In this document: piece by piece, positions 16,850 through 25,105 of the stretch | Position numbering within the stretch: position 1 is the first letter of the stretch | How the letters are laid out: each line of letters begins with the position of its first letter | Source: an uncultured Collinsella sp. | GTDB lineage: Bacteria > Actinomycetota > Coriobacteriia > Coriobacteriales > Coriobacteriaceae | Reading direction: 5' to 3' | DNA: 33,723 nt | Assembly (NCBI GenBank): GCA_900543275.1 | Contig: UQQL01000013.1 | Span: 1 to 33,723, forward strand | The notes under the pieces: generated by a model | The model's database searches: none | Told to the model about the DNA's origin: nothing | What the model saw: only the letters and a program-made list of their open reading frames with translations | Translations under genes and position numbers: made by a program

Positions 16850-17593
16850 CTATTGCATCGGGTCGGACAGGACCCGTTCGATCTCTGATGCGGGAAGTGC
16901 GCCTTGGCGCAGGATCTGGAACTCGCCGTGCTGAAACGACACGATGGTCGAGGCGTCGCGACACGGGGTCTCACCGGCGTCGACGGCAACATCGACCCCC
17001 TCTAGGATGCGACCCTCCACCGTGATAAAACTTGCCGGCGCGGGCGCGCCATGCGTGTTGGCGCTGGTGCAGGCAAGGGGGCTGCCACAGGCGCGAATGA
17101 GCGCCTGCACCACGGGCGAGGCCGAAGCGCGAAGTGCCACCGTGTCGTCGGCAGCGCGCATAAAGGTCGGCACGCAGGGGGCTGCCTTGACCACGATAGT
17201 CAGGGCTCCCGGCCAGCATCGTCGCGCGAGTATGCGGGCATCTTCCGGGATATCCACGCCATAGCGGTCGAGTGCTTCGACGCCATCGACCAGCCAAGCG
17301 ACGGTTTGCGTGAGTTCACGTTGCTTGAGAGTGAAGATACGGCGATAGCCGGTGCCGAGCGCAGGAACTGCGGCGCCATTGACGGCAGCCTGCGGATCGC
17401 GCGGCCACGATGGGAATTCGCTTGTATCTTGGGGCACGGCGTCCGAGAAGGCGTTGACTGCCACGGCGACACCGTAGACGGTCTCGGTCGGGATCAAAGC
17501 CAGGCCGCCGCGGCCGAGCACCTCGGCCGTGCGCTCGACGGCAAGCCGATGCGGCTCGCGCGTTCCCTCGTATACCCGATAGACCGTCTGCAT
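16850..17593 (-). CDS. tsaC: L-threonylcarbamoyladenylate synthase (Sua5/YrdC family)
   Basis: This enzyme makes threonylcarbamoyl-AMP, the intermediate for the t6A modification at position 37 of ANN-decoding tRNAs. The 247-aa protein has the family motifs PTETVYGVA, a Lys-Arg pair in FTLKQREL, TVALRASASP, and the ACTSANTHG segment near the C-terminal part of the YrdC fold, ending with STIVSF. The spacing between PTETVYG and the Lys-Arg pair is about 25 residues longer than usual, suggesting a surface insertion. It lacks the C-terminal Sua5 domain. Its place after prmC is common in other bacteria, although hicAB intervenes here. Confidence 0.88.
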   Translation of the reverse strand: MQTVYRVYEGTREPHRLAVERTAEVLGRGGLALIPTETVYGVAVAVNAFSDAVPQDTSEFPSWPRDPQAAVNGAAVPALGTGYRRIFTLKQRELTQTVAWLVDGVEALDRYGVDIPEDARILARRCWPGALTIVVKAAPCVPTFMRAADDTVALRASASPVVQALIRACGSPLACTSANTHGAPAPASFITVEGRILEGVDVAVDAGETPCRDASTIVSFQHGEFQILRQGALPASEIERVLSDPMQ

Positions 17594-17727
17594 GTGTATG
17601 CCAGCCCCTTACGCTCTGGTGCAAGTTTGTTTACTGTGGGGCATTCTCGCACGAAACGTTCAACCTATTTGTCCAGAGCGCATGTTGGTTTGGTGAGCGG
17701 CTCTAGTAGTCGGTGAAAGTGAGGGGG

Positions 17728-18174
17728 TTATTGGACTGCGACGAACTTCTTTGGCCTGCCGGCGTGGCGTTCTTGGGCGGCGTAGCGCTCGATGCTGTCT
17801 ATCGTTATCATCCGACGGCCGTCGACGAGTTCAACAACGAGTTTTCCGGCTTTGACCAGCGCGGTAATCCGCGGAGCGGAGACTTTGAGGTCCAGCGCTG
17901 CGTCTTTAAATGTTCGGCACGCCGCTTCCCGAGCGTCCTCGTGGTCGATTTCGACTGAAAGGGCCACGACCTCGGCCGAGCGTTCGTACCCTGCCGGAGT
18001 CAAACCGTTGTTGAGGTCGTCGGCCAAAAACGCCATCAGCGCCTCGGTGGCATGGGCAATCGCTTCTTCGCGCGTATCGCCATCGGCAAAGGCGCCGGGA
18101 ATCTGCGGGAAGCTAGCGCAGTAACCGTCGTCTTCTTTTATGAGAACGCAGTCATAGGTAAATCGCTGCCTCAT
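17728..18174 (-). CDS. hicB: HicB-family antitoxin with C-terminal DNA-binding domain
   Basis: HicB neutralises the HicA RNase and represses its own operon. The 148-aa protein begins with the HicB partial-RNaseH-like domain (YDCVLIKEDDGYCASFPQIPG, AFADGDTREEAIAHATEAL). It ends with a helix-turn-helix of the excisionase-like type (about 95-140, VSAPRITALVKAGKL then GRRMITIDSIERYAA and GRPKK). The ATG at 18174 has GGAGG four bases upstream; in-frame codons before it overlap hicA and are not family-like. It follows hicA by 11 bases. Confidence 0.88.
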   Translation of the reverse strand: MRQRFTYDCVLIKEDDGYCASFPQIPGAFADGDTREEAIAHATEALMAFLADDLNNGLTPAGYERSAEVVALSVEIDHEDAREAACRTFKDAALDLKVSAPRITALVKAGKLVVELVDGRRMITIDSIERYAAQERHAGRPKKFVAVQ

Positions 18175-18185
18175 TTTGCCTCCAA

Positions 18186-18371
18186 CTACCATCCAACTTG
18201 GCGACGAATACTTGCCCACGTGTCCTTCTTTGGTCGATCACCACCAGAGCCGTTCACGGTGACAACACGGTCACTAGAAACAAACTTAGCATGACTACCG
18301 ACTTGCGCGACCTTCACGAATCCATCGTGCTTGAGTAGGGCAATGATTTCCCGAAAGGTAGGGGGTTGCAT
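18186..18371 (-). CDS. hicA: HicA-family toxin (mRNA interferase)
   Basis: HicA is a small double-stranded-RNA-binding-fold RNase that cleaves mRNA when not bound by HicB. The 61-aa protein has the family pattern: FREIIALLKHDGF, GSHAKF with the catalytic His27, VVTVNGSGGDRPKKDTW and ending SIRRQVGW. All core residues are present, so it looks active. The ATG at 18371 has AGAGG seven bases upstream. Toxin precedes antitoxin, as is usual for hicAB, and both are downstream of one palindromic promoter. Confidence 0.9.
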   Translation of the reverse strand: MQPPTFREIIALLKHDGFVKVAQVGSHAKFVSSDRVVTVNGSGGDRPKKDTWASIRRQVGW

Positions 18372-18395
18372 GGGCCGACCTCTTTCAGCCGTCCT

Positions 18396-18425
18396 AATTA
18401 TAAACTACTTTATAATTTTTGCTAA
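18396..18425 (-). promoter_or_regulatory. hicAB promoter with overlapping palindromic operator
   Basis: On the minus strand TTAGCA (18425-18420) and a perfect TATAAT (18402-18397) are 17 bp apart. The -10 lies inside a perfect palindrome, AATTATAAA (18396-18404) and TTTATAATT (18409-18417) around four bases. A repressor on the palindrome would cover the -10, matching HicB autorepression. The AT-rich patch is in contrast to its GC-rich surroundings. Confidence 0.82.
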
Positions 18426-18439
18426 CCAGTTAATAAATA

Positions 18440-19690
18440 TTACTGGCGCTGTTTGGGCTCGGTGACGATGGCTCGGACGATGCGCGGGCGATCGGTGAGG
18501 TCGTGGACGATGCGCACGTCCGACAGACCCGCTTGGCGGCAGAGCTCGGCCGCAGCGTCGAGCGCGCCCTCGTAGAGCTCGCAGGCAAAGAGGCCGCCGG
18601 CGCGCAACATGTAGGGCGCCGCGTTGAGCAAGCGGCGGAAGATATCGAGGCCGTCGGCGCCACCCTCGAGCGCCAGATCGGGCTCAAAGTCCTTGACCTC
18701 GTGCGGCAGCGAGCGCATGACATCGGTGGGGATGTAGGGCGGGTTGGAGACGAGTACGTCAAAGGTGCCCCACTCTTCGCGGGGAATGGAGCTCACCAGG
18801 TTTGTGAGGCTGAAGGCGACCTCGTCGGACGTGAGGCCAAGCGCATCACGGTTTTTGGTAGCAAGGTCGATGGCGCGCGGTTCGATATCGGTAGCAGTGC
18901 AGGTGACGTGGCCGCGACGCTCCCAGGCGATCGAGAGCGAGATACAGCCCGTGCCGCAGCCGACCTCGAGAACGCGGGCAGTGCGGGGCTCGGCTGGGGC
19001 AGGCGCAGCGGCATCCTGAGCTGAAACCGTCTCCTGGTCGGCACCCTCGATGGCGATGCCGTATTCGTCGAGCTCGGGCTCGGTGGCTTCCGCGGCTTCG
19101 GCTTCTGCTGCTTGCGTGGCGGCTTCCTCGGCCTCGCGATCGGCAAGCTCCTCGGCATAGGCGCGGCTACCGAGCACGTCGCTACCCAGCGCAGCCTCAT
19201 CGGCGGCCGTCAGGTTGGCAGCACGGCGCTCGGCGGTCGCGCGTTCGTCGGCCAGCGCCGCCTCGGCTTTGCGGGCCTGCTCGACCTCATCGTTCCAAGG
19301 CAGCTCAACACGCTGACGGGCAGCGGCCTCGGGGCTCAGCACCTCGGCATCCAGATAATTGAGGACTTCCTCGACGAGCATCTCGGTCTCGGGGCGCGGA
19401 ATGAGCACACCGGAGGCGCACGCGACGTCGATCATGCGGAACTGCGTGCTGCCCGTGATGTATTGCAGCGGCTCGCCCTTAGCGCGGCGTACAACGGCCG
19501 CATGCATGGTCTCGAGCTGGGCCGCGTTAAGCGTCTCGTCCATACGCATATATAGGTCAATGCGCGCCAGGCCCGTGGCGGCGCACAGCAGCCACTCGGC
19601 AGAAAGACGGGGGTGCTCCTCGCCGCGCTCGGCCAGGTACTCCTTGGTCCACTCGAGACAACGCTTGATGGTCCAAATCTCGTTTGCCAT
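18440..19690 (-). CDS. prmC: Release-factor glutamine N5-methyltransferase with long acidic insertion
   Basis: PrmC methylates the Gln of the GGQ motif in release factors, raising termination efficiency. The 416-aa protein has the N-terminal helical domain (1-113, with PLQYITGSTQF and IPRPETEMLVEEVL). The Rossmann methyltransferase domain follows from about 238 (RVLEVGCGTGCISLS, catalytic NPPY at 316-319, ALEGGADGLDIFRRLL). Between them lies an Ala/Glu/Asp-rich segment of about 124 residues (114-237) that normal PrmC of about 280 aa lacks. It interrupts no motif, so activity is expected. The ATG at 19690 has AGAGGGGAGG upstream; an earlier ATG does not. Its usual neighbour prfA is 590 bp upstream, across repeat copy B. 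Confidence 0.93.
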   Translation of the reverse strand: MANEIWTIKRCLEWTKEYLAERGEEHPRLSAEWLLCAATGLARIDLYMRMDETLNAAQLETMHAAVVRRAKGEPLQYITGSTQFRMIDVACASGVLIPRPETEMLVEEVLNYLDAEVLSPEAAARQRVELPWNDEVEQARKAEAALADERATAERRAANLTAADEAALGSDVLGSRAYAEELADREAEEAATQAAEAEAAEATEPELDEYGIAIEGADQETVSAQDAAAPAPAEPRTARVLEVGCGTGCISLSIAWERRGHVTCTATDIEPRAIDLATKNRDALGLTSDEVAFSLTNLVSSIPREEWGTFDVLVSNPPYIPTDVMRSLPHEVKDFEPDLALEGGADGLDIFRRLLNAAPYMLRAGGLFACELYEGALDAAAELCRQAGLSDVRIVHDLTDRPRIVRAIVTEPKQRQ

Positions 19691-20108
19691 GGGGCCCTCC
19701 CCTCTTAAGCGCCGGACGGCGCGCGAATGTCGGAGCAGATTGTACGCGAGGCCAGCGCTTGGCAAGGGGCGATTGAAGGCGATTATCGAGAATCAGCCCA
19801 GAATTTTGCACCGGGCTCGCTCAAAGTGTTCATTCGTCGACGTCTACATTTGCATTCGTCAAGCTTTTGGCAAGGTTGCCCATAAACTGACCAATATCTA
19901 ACCAAACGCTTGCCACATCGCTTGACGCACAACGCACCAAAATACGCCCCGCGATTTCTTGGACATTTTTTCGAGCAATATTTTCAAGTGCAGATGCATG
20001 CCGTTAATTGCTTTAAGCAGGTAAGCAGCTCAAAGGCCATCAAAACCGATTGAATAACATCTCAAAGCAATGTGCCCAATGACTCCCTACGGATCATTTG
20101 ACAACCAA
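19691..20108. other. Gene-free spacer between prmC and repeat copy B
   Basis: About 420 bases without a credible gene. The half nearest prmC is GC-rich and the rest is AT-rich by local standards, so the prmC promoter may lie here, though I cannot place a clear -35/-10 pair. Two direct repeats CATTCGTC (19831-19838 and 19853-19860) are 22 bp apart, two helical turns, and could be activator or repressor half-sites. Confidence 0.4.
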
Positions 20109-20280
20109 GGAAACGCCGATGTTTTGGCAATGCCAGCGAGCGACGTCCAGAGCGAACAAGTTGGCATGAAGAAGGCAAGGCATAGACCTTCTGGTCATGC
20201 CTTGCCTTTTGAATGACAAATTGTCGCTCTGGGCGGCGCGCAGCGTCGACCGGTTACGCGGTTTGGTAAAACCGCGTAAC
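20109..20280 (-). repeat. Structured stop-codon-abutting repeat, family 1, copy B (after prfA)
   Basis: Begins on the base after the prfA TAG. Hairpin I is 20253-20280 (arms GTTACGCGGTTT and complement, four-base loop). The linker with CGACGCTGCGC follows. Then a long hairpin has outer stem CCAGAGCGA (20147-20155) with TCGCTCTGG (20224-20232), inner stem AAGGCAAGGCAT (20172-20183) with ATGCCTTGCCTT (20197-20208), and tip GACC/GGTC. A further dyad TGGCA/TGCCA (20125-20135) lies at the far end. The segment between the stems is paired less well than in copy A. It lies between prfA and prmC. Confidence 0.9.
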
Positions 20281-21348
20281 CTACACGGCCTGAGCCAGCT
20301 TCTCGGCTCGCTCGGCGGCGGCAAGTGCCTCGATGACGGTGCCGAGCTGATCGCCTAGAAGGACGCCGTTGTAGGTGGAGTTGAAACCGATGCGGTGATC
20401 GGTCACGCGGTCCTGGGGCTGGTTGTAGGTGCGGATCTTCTCGGAACGGTTGCCGTGGCCGATCTGGCTCTGGCGCTCGGCACCAAGCTCTGCCTGCTGC
20501 TTCTCGAGTTCCATCTCGTACAGACGGGCGCGCAGCATCTGCATGCAGACCTCGCGATTCTGAATCTGGGAGCGCTGCTCCTGCGACTGCACCACGGTGT
20601 TGGTGGGCAGGTGGGTGATGCGCACGGCGGAGTAGGTGGTGTTAACGCACTGACCGCCAGGGCCCGAAGCGCAGTAAGTGTCGATGCGCAGGTCAGACTG
20701 GTTGATCTGGACGTCGATCTCCTCGGCCTCGGGAAGCACGGCGACGGTTGCCGTGGAGGTCTGGATACGGCCCTGGGACTCGGTCTTGGGAACGCGCTGG
20801 ACGCGATGCACGCCGGACTCGTACTTCATGACGGAGTAGACGCGGTCACCCTCGACCTTGAACTCGATGGACTTAAAGCCGCCGGCCTCGCTGGGGCTGG
20901 AGTCGAGCACGGTGGTCTTCCAGCCGCGCGACTCGCAAAAGCGCTGATACATCTTGTACAGATCGCCGGCGAAGATGGCCGCCTCGTCGCCACCGGCGGC
21001 GGAGCGAATCTCGACGATGGTGTTCTTGTCGTCGTTGGGGTCGCTCGGGATGAGCATGTACTTAATGTCTTCCTCGAGCTGGGGAAGCTTGGCCTCGTTT
21101 TCGGAGATGTCCATCTGGAGCATCTCCTTCTCATCGGCATCGGTAGTATCGTGCAGCATTTCCTTGGCAGCCTCGATGTCATCGAGCGCGCCGATGTACT
21201 CGCGCGAGGCAGCGATGAGGTCGGACTGGTGCGCGTACTCCTTGTTGAGACGCGTGAACTCCTTGATATCGGAGGCGACGGCCGGGTCGGAAAGCTTCTT
21301 CTCGAGCTCCTCGTAGGCCTTGATAATCTTTTCGAGCTTGTCGCGCAT
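20281..21348 (-). CDS. prfA: Peptide chain release factor 1
   Basis: RF1 reads UAA and UAG and triggers peptide release. The 355-aa protein has the usual domains: N-terminal coiled coil, codon-recognition domain 2/4 and GGQ domain 3. The GGQ is at 231-233. The codon-reading tripeptide PxT is PKT (187-189). The following loop reads GRIQTST, with Gln196 where RF1 proteins I know have His (GRIHTS); that His contacts the stop codon. The codon is CAG at 20763-20761. The ATG at 21348 has AGGAG seven bases upstream. Repeat copy B starts directly after the TAG stop, which this protein itself would read. Confidence 0.96.
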   Translation of the reverse strand: MRDKLEKIIKAYEELEKKLSDPAVASDIKEFTRLNKEYAHQSDLIAASREYIGALDDIEAAKEMLHDTTDADEKEMLQMDISENEAKLPQLEEDIKYMLIPSDPNDDKNTIVEIRSAAGGDEAAIFAGDLYKMYQRFCESRGWKTTVLDSSPSEAGGFKSIEFKVEGDRVYSVMKYESGVHRVQRVPKTESQGRIQTSTATVAVLPEAEEIDVQINQSDLRIDTYCASGPGGQCVNTTYSAVRITHLPTNTVVQSQEQRSQIQNREVCMQMLRARLYEMELEKQQAELGAERQSQIGHGNRSEKIRTYNQPQDRVTDHRIGFNSTYNGVLLGDQLGTVIEALAAAERAEKLAQAV

Positions 21349-21558
21349 GGCGGGACTCCTTTATATGCGTGAAGGCGAAAATCGGCAGAATTGATGGGGC
21401 GCGGGGCGCCGCTGCGGGGGTAAGTCCAGCTAGAGCATGTCGATCTTCAGATACATGCGCATCCCTTCGCGTATGGGGTACATAGTTGCGGTCTAACCCA
21501 TACATGATAGCGTGCGCAGGCAAACCTGCATATAACCCGCACGGAATGAGTGGACGTA

Positions 21559-21610
21559 GCCGTTGGGGACGTTCCTTAACGGCTAGTCGTTTAAGAACGT
21601 CCCCAACGGC
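21559..21610. repeat. Long perfect inverted repeat between the M20 peptidase gene and prfA
   Basis: GCCGTTGGGGACGTTC (21559-21574) pairs perfectly over 16 bp with 21595-21610, and the inside continues with TTAA/TTAA and CG/CG around a small loop. It lies directly beyond a family-2 palindrome that follows the M20 peptidase stop. It may end or protect that transcript, but has no T run. Confidence 0.75.
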
Positions 21611-21611
21611 C

Positions 21612-21640
21612 AACAAAGGGACCGTCGCTTTGTCACATTC
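21612..21640. repeat. Family-2 palindrome at the M20 peptidase stop codon
   Basis: ACAAAGGGAC (21613-21622) and GTCGCTTTGT (21624-21633) around one base, with one mismatch, then CACATTC up to the first base of the stop codon. It is a slightly decayed copy of the palindrome seen perfectly at 28276-28304. Confidence 0.7.
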
Positions 21641-23067
21641 TAGAGCGTTTGAAGCAGGGCGATGAGGAAGCGCACGCCCTGGAGGTAGGCGCGGCGGGTG
21701 ATGCGCTCGTTGGTGCCGTGGACGCCGCGGTCGCACTCGTCATCGTCGACCACAAAGGCCGAGAAGCGAATGCACTCAGGGCAAATGCGCTGGTAGTTTG
21801 CAGCGTCGGTCGCGCCGATCACGGTCGAGGGGACGATGCTGACAGGAACCCCGCCCGCCGCCGATGATCCGTTTTCCTCCGCCCCCAAAGGCTCACGGAA
21901 ATAGCGGGCGGCGATGAAGCGAACCGCCTCGAGGCCGGGACCACCGATGCGCGGGGACGGCGAGGGTTCGGAGCTGCCGGGGCCCAGCTCCACTTCGACA
22001 CGACCGGCAAGGTCCGCCCCGGCAACCGCCTCACGGCAGCGCGCCACAACGTCGGCCACGCCCGTACCCTCGAGCATGCGGAAGTTGATATTGGCCCACA
22101 TATCCTGTGGCATCACGTTAGCGCCAGTGCTGCCGCCTTCGATCTGCGTGGGCGCGCAGGTGGTGGTCACGAGCGGATAGAGCTTCTTGCTGGCGAGGCA
22201 GTCGCGGACAATGACGCCCCCGTTGGCGGCAATCTCATCCGCCGTGTAGAGCCCCAGCTCGACGAGCTGTGCGGCAAGTAGATCGGTCACACGCGTCGGC
22301 CACTCGATGTCGCAGATTGCGGCGATAGCGCGGCTCAGCACCTCGAGCGATGTGCCGCCGTAGGGGTTGGACGAATGCCCGCCTTCACTCTTCGTCTTGA
22401 GCACGATATCGGCGTAGCCCTTCTCGGCAAGGTCGGCATGCATAAGCCAGCCCTCGCCCGCGCCGTACTCGGCAGCCGAAACAATACGGTAGTCACCCTC
22501 GTCGATCAGGTATTCAAGTTCAATACCGCGCTCCTCGAGCACGCGACCGATCGCCCCCGCGCCGTACTGCGTGGTTTCCTCGTCCTGACCAAAGGCGAGC
22601 AACAGCGAACGCTTGTGCTCCCAGCCGTGCGCCAACGCATACTCAACCGCCTCGAGAATGCCTGCGACCTGGTCTTTCATGTCGATAGCACCGCGACCCC
22701 AAATGTAGGTGCCGTCCACGTGGCCACTAAAAGGGGCATGCGTCCAGTCAGCCTCGGTGCCGGGTACCACGGGAACCACGTCCATGTGGCCCATGAGCAT
22801 AACGGGCTTAAGAGCAGGGTCGGAACCGCCAAGCGCCACCAGCAGCGAATGGTCGACAAGCTCGACCTCGCCCGCCGCGAACACGCGCGGCCACGCCTGC
22901 TGCATATAGGCGCGCAGGTCGTCGAAGGGCTGCCAGTCCACCGCCTCGGCGTCCATGCTCGAGACGGTCGGAAACGACAGCACGCGGCCCAGGCGCTCGC
23001 ACGCGCCAGCTTCGTCCAAATCGGCAAAATCATCCTCATGCGCAAAGAAGCGCCAAACCTCAGCCAT
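21640..23067 (-). CDS. M20-family metallopeptidase
   Basis: A 475-aa di-zinc peptidase of the M20 family, similar to the carboxypeptidase S/CPG2-type branch, probably hydrolysing peptides or N-acyl amino acids in the cytoplasm. Metal and catalytic residues are visible: GHMDVVPV, RGAIDMKDQ, GQDEET with the catalytic Glu pair, SEGGHSSNPYGG in the lid domain, and VHGTNERI near the C-terminus with the last His. No signal peptide is seen. The ATG at 23067 has AAAGGA just upstream; the frame is open 18 codons further. It follows an amino-acid ABC transporter with a 72-bp gap holding a GC hairpin (23092-23116), so it may act on the imported substrate or be coregulated with it. Confidence 0.9.
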   Translation of the reverse strand: MAEVWRFFAHEDDFADLDEAGACERLGRVLSFPTVSSMDAEAVDWQPFDDLRAYMQQAWPRVFAAGEVELVDHSLLVALGGSDPALKPVMLMGHMDVVPVVPGTEADWTHAPFSGHVDGTYIWGRGAIDMKDQVAGILEAVEYALAHGWEHKRSLLLAFGQDEETTQYGAGAIGRVLEERGIELEYLIDEGDYRIVSAAEYGAGEGWLMHADLAEKGYADIVLKTKSEGGHSSNPYGGTSLEVLSRAIAAICDIEWPTRVTDLLAAQLVELGLYTADEIAANGGVIVRDCLASKKLYPLVTTTCAPTQIEGGSTGANVMPQDMWANINFRMLEGTGVADVVARCREAVAGADLAGRVEVELGPGSSEPSPSPRIGGPGLEAVRFIAARYFREPLGAEENGSSAAGGVPVSIVPSTVIGATDAANYQRICPECIRFSAFVVDDDECDRGVHGTNERITRRAYLQGVRFLIALLQTL

Positions 23068-23139
23068 GACATCCTTTCGATTGTGACGACGAGGGCCGCC
23101 CCACCGGAGCGGCCCTGCCACGTAAGCGTTTGCTATCGG

Positions 23140-23925
23140 TTATTTGTCCTCGAGATAACGCGAGAGGAACTCGCGGGTGCGCTGGTGTTTGGGGTTGCCG
23201 AAGAGTTCGGCCGGCGCGGCATCCTCGAGCACCACGCCCTTGTCCATAAAGACCACGCGGTCGGACACCGTGCGGGCAAAGGCCATCTCGTGCGTGACGA
23301 CGACCATGGTCATGCCGTCGGCAGCGAGGTTGTGCATGACCTCGAGCACCTCTCCCACGATCTCGGGGTCGAGTGCGGAGGTCGGCTCGTCAAACAGCAT
23401 GATCTGCGGATTCATGCACAGGGCGCGGGCGATGGCGACGCGCTGCTTTTGGCCGCCCGAAAGCCTGCCCACGGCGGCGTGCGCGAACTTTTCGAGTCCC
23501 ACGCTGGTCAGATGCTCCATCGCGACCTTCTCGGCCTCGGCCTTGCTCATCTTTTTGAGCGTGACGGGCGCAAGCGTGCAGTTGTCGAGCACATCCATGT
23601 TGTTGAATAGGTTGAAGCCCTGGAACACCATGCCGATGTCCTCACGCAGTTTGTTAATGTTGCAGCGCTCGGCCGTAAGATCCTGGCCGTGGAACCAGAT
23701 GTGGCCCGCGTCCGGAGTCTCGAGCAGGTTGAGGCAGCGCAGGAAGGTCGACTTGCCCGAGCCCGAGGCGCCGATAATGGTGACGACCTCGCCGGGATTG
23801 ATGGACAGATCGATGCCCTTGAGCACCTCGAGTGAGCCAAAGCTCTTGCGCAGGCCCTCGACGCGGATAAGCGGCTCATTGGTCTGTGCGGCGGCCGCAA
23901 CGCCGGTAGTGGCGGTATCTGCCAT
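23140..23925 (-). CDS. Polar amino-acid ABC transporter ATP-binding protein
   Basis: The 261-aa ATPase powers import through the neighbouring permease. It has Walker A GASGSGKST, Q-loop VFQGFNLF, signature LSGGQKQR, Walker B IMLFDEPTSALDPE and switch His in VVVTHEM. The sequence is of the GlnQ/HisP type, used for polar amino acids. About 15 extra residues precede the domain. The ATG at 23925 has GGAG seven bases upstream. It is the third gene of an operon with the binding protein and permease. Confidence 0.95.
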   Translation of the reverse strand: MADTATTGVAAAAQTNEPLIRVEGLRKSFGSLEVLKGIDLSINPGEVVTIIGASGSGKSTFLRCLNLLETPDAGHIWFHGQDLTAERCNINKLREDIGMVFQGFNLFNNMDVLDNCTLAPVTLKKMSKAEAEKVAMEHLTSVGLEKFAHAAVGRLSGGQKQRVAIARALCMNPQIMLFDEPTSALDPEIVGEVLEVMHNLAADGMTMVVVTHEMAFARTVSDRVVFMDKGVVLEDAAPAELFGNPKHQRTREFLSRYLEDK

Positions 23926-23947
23926 GATGATTCTCCTCGTCTTGAGC

Positions 23948-25096
23948 CTAGTTGGAGCTGGGCAGCGTGGCAGGGGCCTCGGCGCCGAGCTTTTTGCCAA
24001 AGGCTTCGAGCAGGCGGCTCGCCACGAGCGTCAGGATCAGGTAGACCACGAGCGCCACGCAGTAGACCTCCATCTGGCGGTAGTACACGCCGGCGACGGT
24101 GGTGGTGGCGTACATGAGGTCAAACACGCCGATGACCGAAAGCACCGACGAGTCCTTGATGTTGATGATGAGCTCGTTGGTGAGCGCCGGGATCGCGTTT
24201 TTAATGCCCTGGGGGAACACGACCTTGCGCATGGCCTGCCACTGCGACAGACCCAGCGAGCGCGCCGCCTCGGCCTGACCGGGGTCGATCGACTCGATGC
24301 CGCCGCGCAGGACCTCCATCATGTAGGCGGTAGAGTTGAGCGAAATGGTGACGAGGCCCGCGGTAAAGGTGCTCCAGATCTGGTTGGCCTGGGCGGTCTC
24401 GAAGCCCATGCCGCGCAGAACGGTAAAGCCCGCGTAATAGATGAGCAGACCCTGGACCATCATGGGCGTGCCGCGCACGACGGTGGAATAGACGGTCGCA
24501 AACCCGCGGCCAATGCTCTTAAAGAAACGCACCAGGTCGTTGTCGACGCGGTCGAAGGTCTGGGTGCGCAAGAACACAAAGAGCAGCGCCAAGAAGAAGG
24601 CGATGACGGTGCCGAAGGTGGCAAGCGCGATGGTGATCTCGATGCCGCGGATAAAGAAGTCGCCGCTCTTGTAGGTCATGTAGACCAAGCTCGACAGAAA
24701 GTCGCTGGGGTTGGAGTCCGAGACAATGCTCACCTGCACCAGGTCGATAAACGACATGACGCAGCGGTCGATAAAGAAGATCGCCGCGATGGCAACCACG
24801 ACATAGCTGCCCAGGCGCGCGCCGCAACGGCAACGCTCGGATGCAAACGGCGACTTTTGGCGATAGTCGTTCCAATGCATGAGCTTGGTGACGAGCGCTG
24901 CCGCCGATACGACGATCCAGGCCCACAGAATCGCCCAGAGGCAGTCCTGGAACACGCCCGTGGGCGCCAAGAAGCTCAGCGGCGTGGGGTTGCGCTGGCT
25001 AAATGCCAGGCCGAGCGCCGCGATAACGCTCGTGCCCAGATACACATAACGGTGGTCGGCCTTGATAAAGGAGGCCAGACGATTGACGGTTTTCAT
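23948..25096 (-). CDS. Polar amino-acid ABC transporter permease with extended N-terminus
   Basis: The C-terminal part (about 148-370) is a His/Glu/Gln/Arg-type permease domain with GIEITIALATFGTVIAF, VVRGTPMMVQ, the ATPase-coupling loop around EAARSLGLSQWQAMRKVVFPQ, and KDSSVLSVIGVFDLM. It is preceded by about 145 extra residues with three predicted membrane helices (near 20-35, 50-75 and 100-120) and a Cys pair at CRCG. Typical family members are 220-240 aa, so this 382-aa form is long. It starts ten bases after the binding-protein stop. Confidence 0.92.
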   Translation of the reverse strand: MKTVNRLASFIKADHRYVYLGTSVIAALGLAFSQRNPTPLSFLAPTGVFQDCLWAILWAWIVVSAAALVTKLMHWNDYRQKSPFASERCRCGARLGSYVVVAIAAIFFIDRCVMSFIDLVQVSIVSDSNPSDFLSSLVYMTYKSGDFFIRGIEITIALATFGTVIAFFLALLFVFLRTQTFDRVDNDLVRFFKSIGRGFATVYSTVVRGTPMMVQGLLIYYAGFTVLRGMGFETAQANQIWSTFTAGLVTISLNSTAYMMEVLRGGIESIDPGQAEAARSLGLSQWQAMRKVVFPQGIKNAIPALTNELIINIKDSSVLSVIGVFDLMYATTTVAGVYYRQMEVYCVALVVYLILTLVASRLLEAFGKKLGAEAPATLPSSN

Positions 25097-25105
25097 GCTG
25101 CCTCC

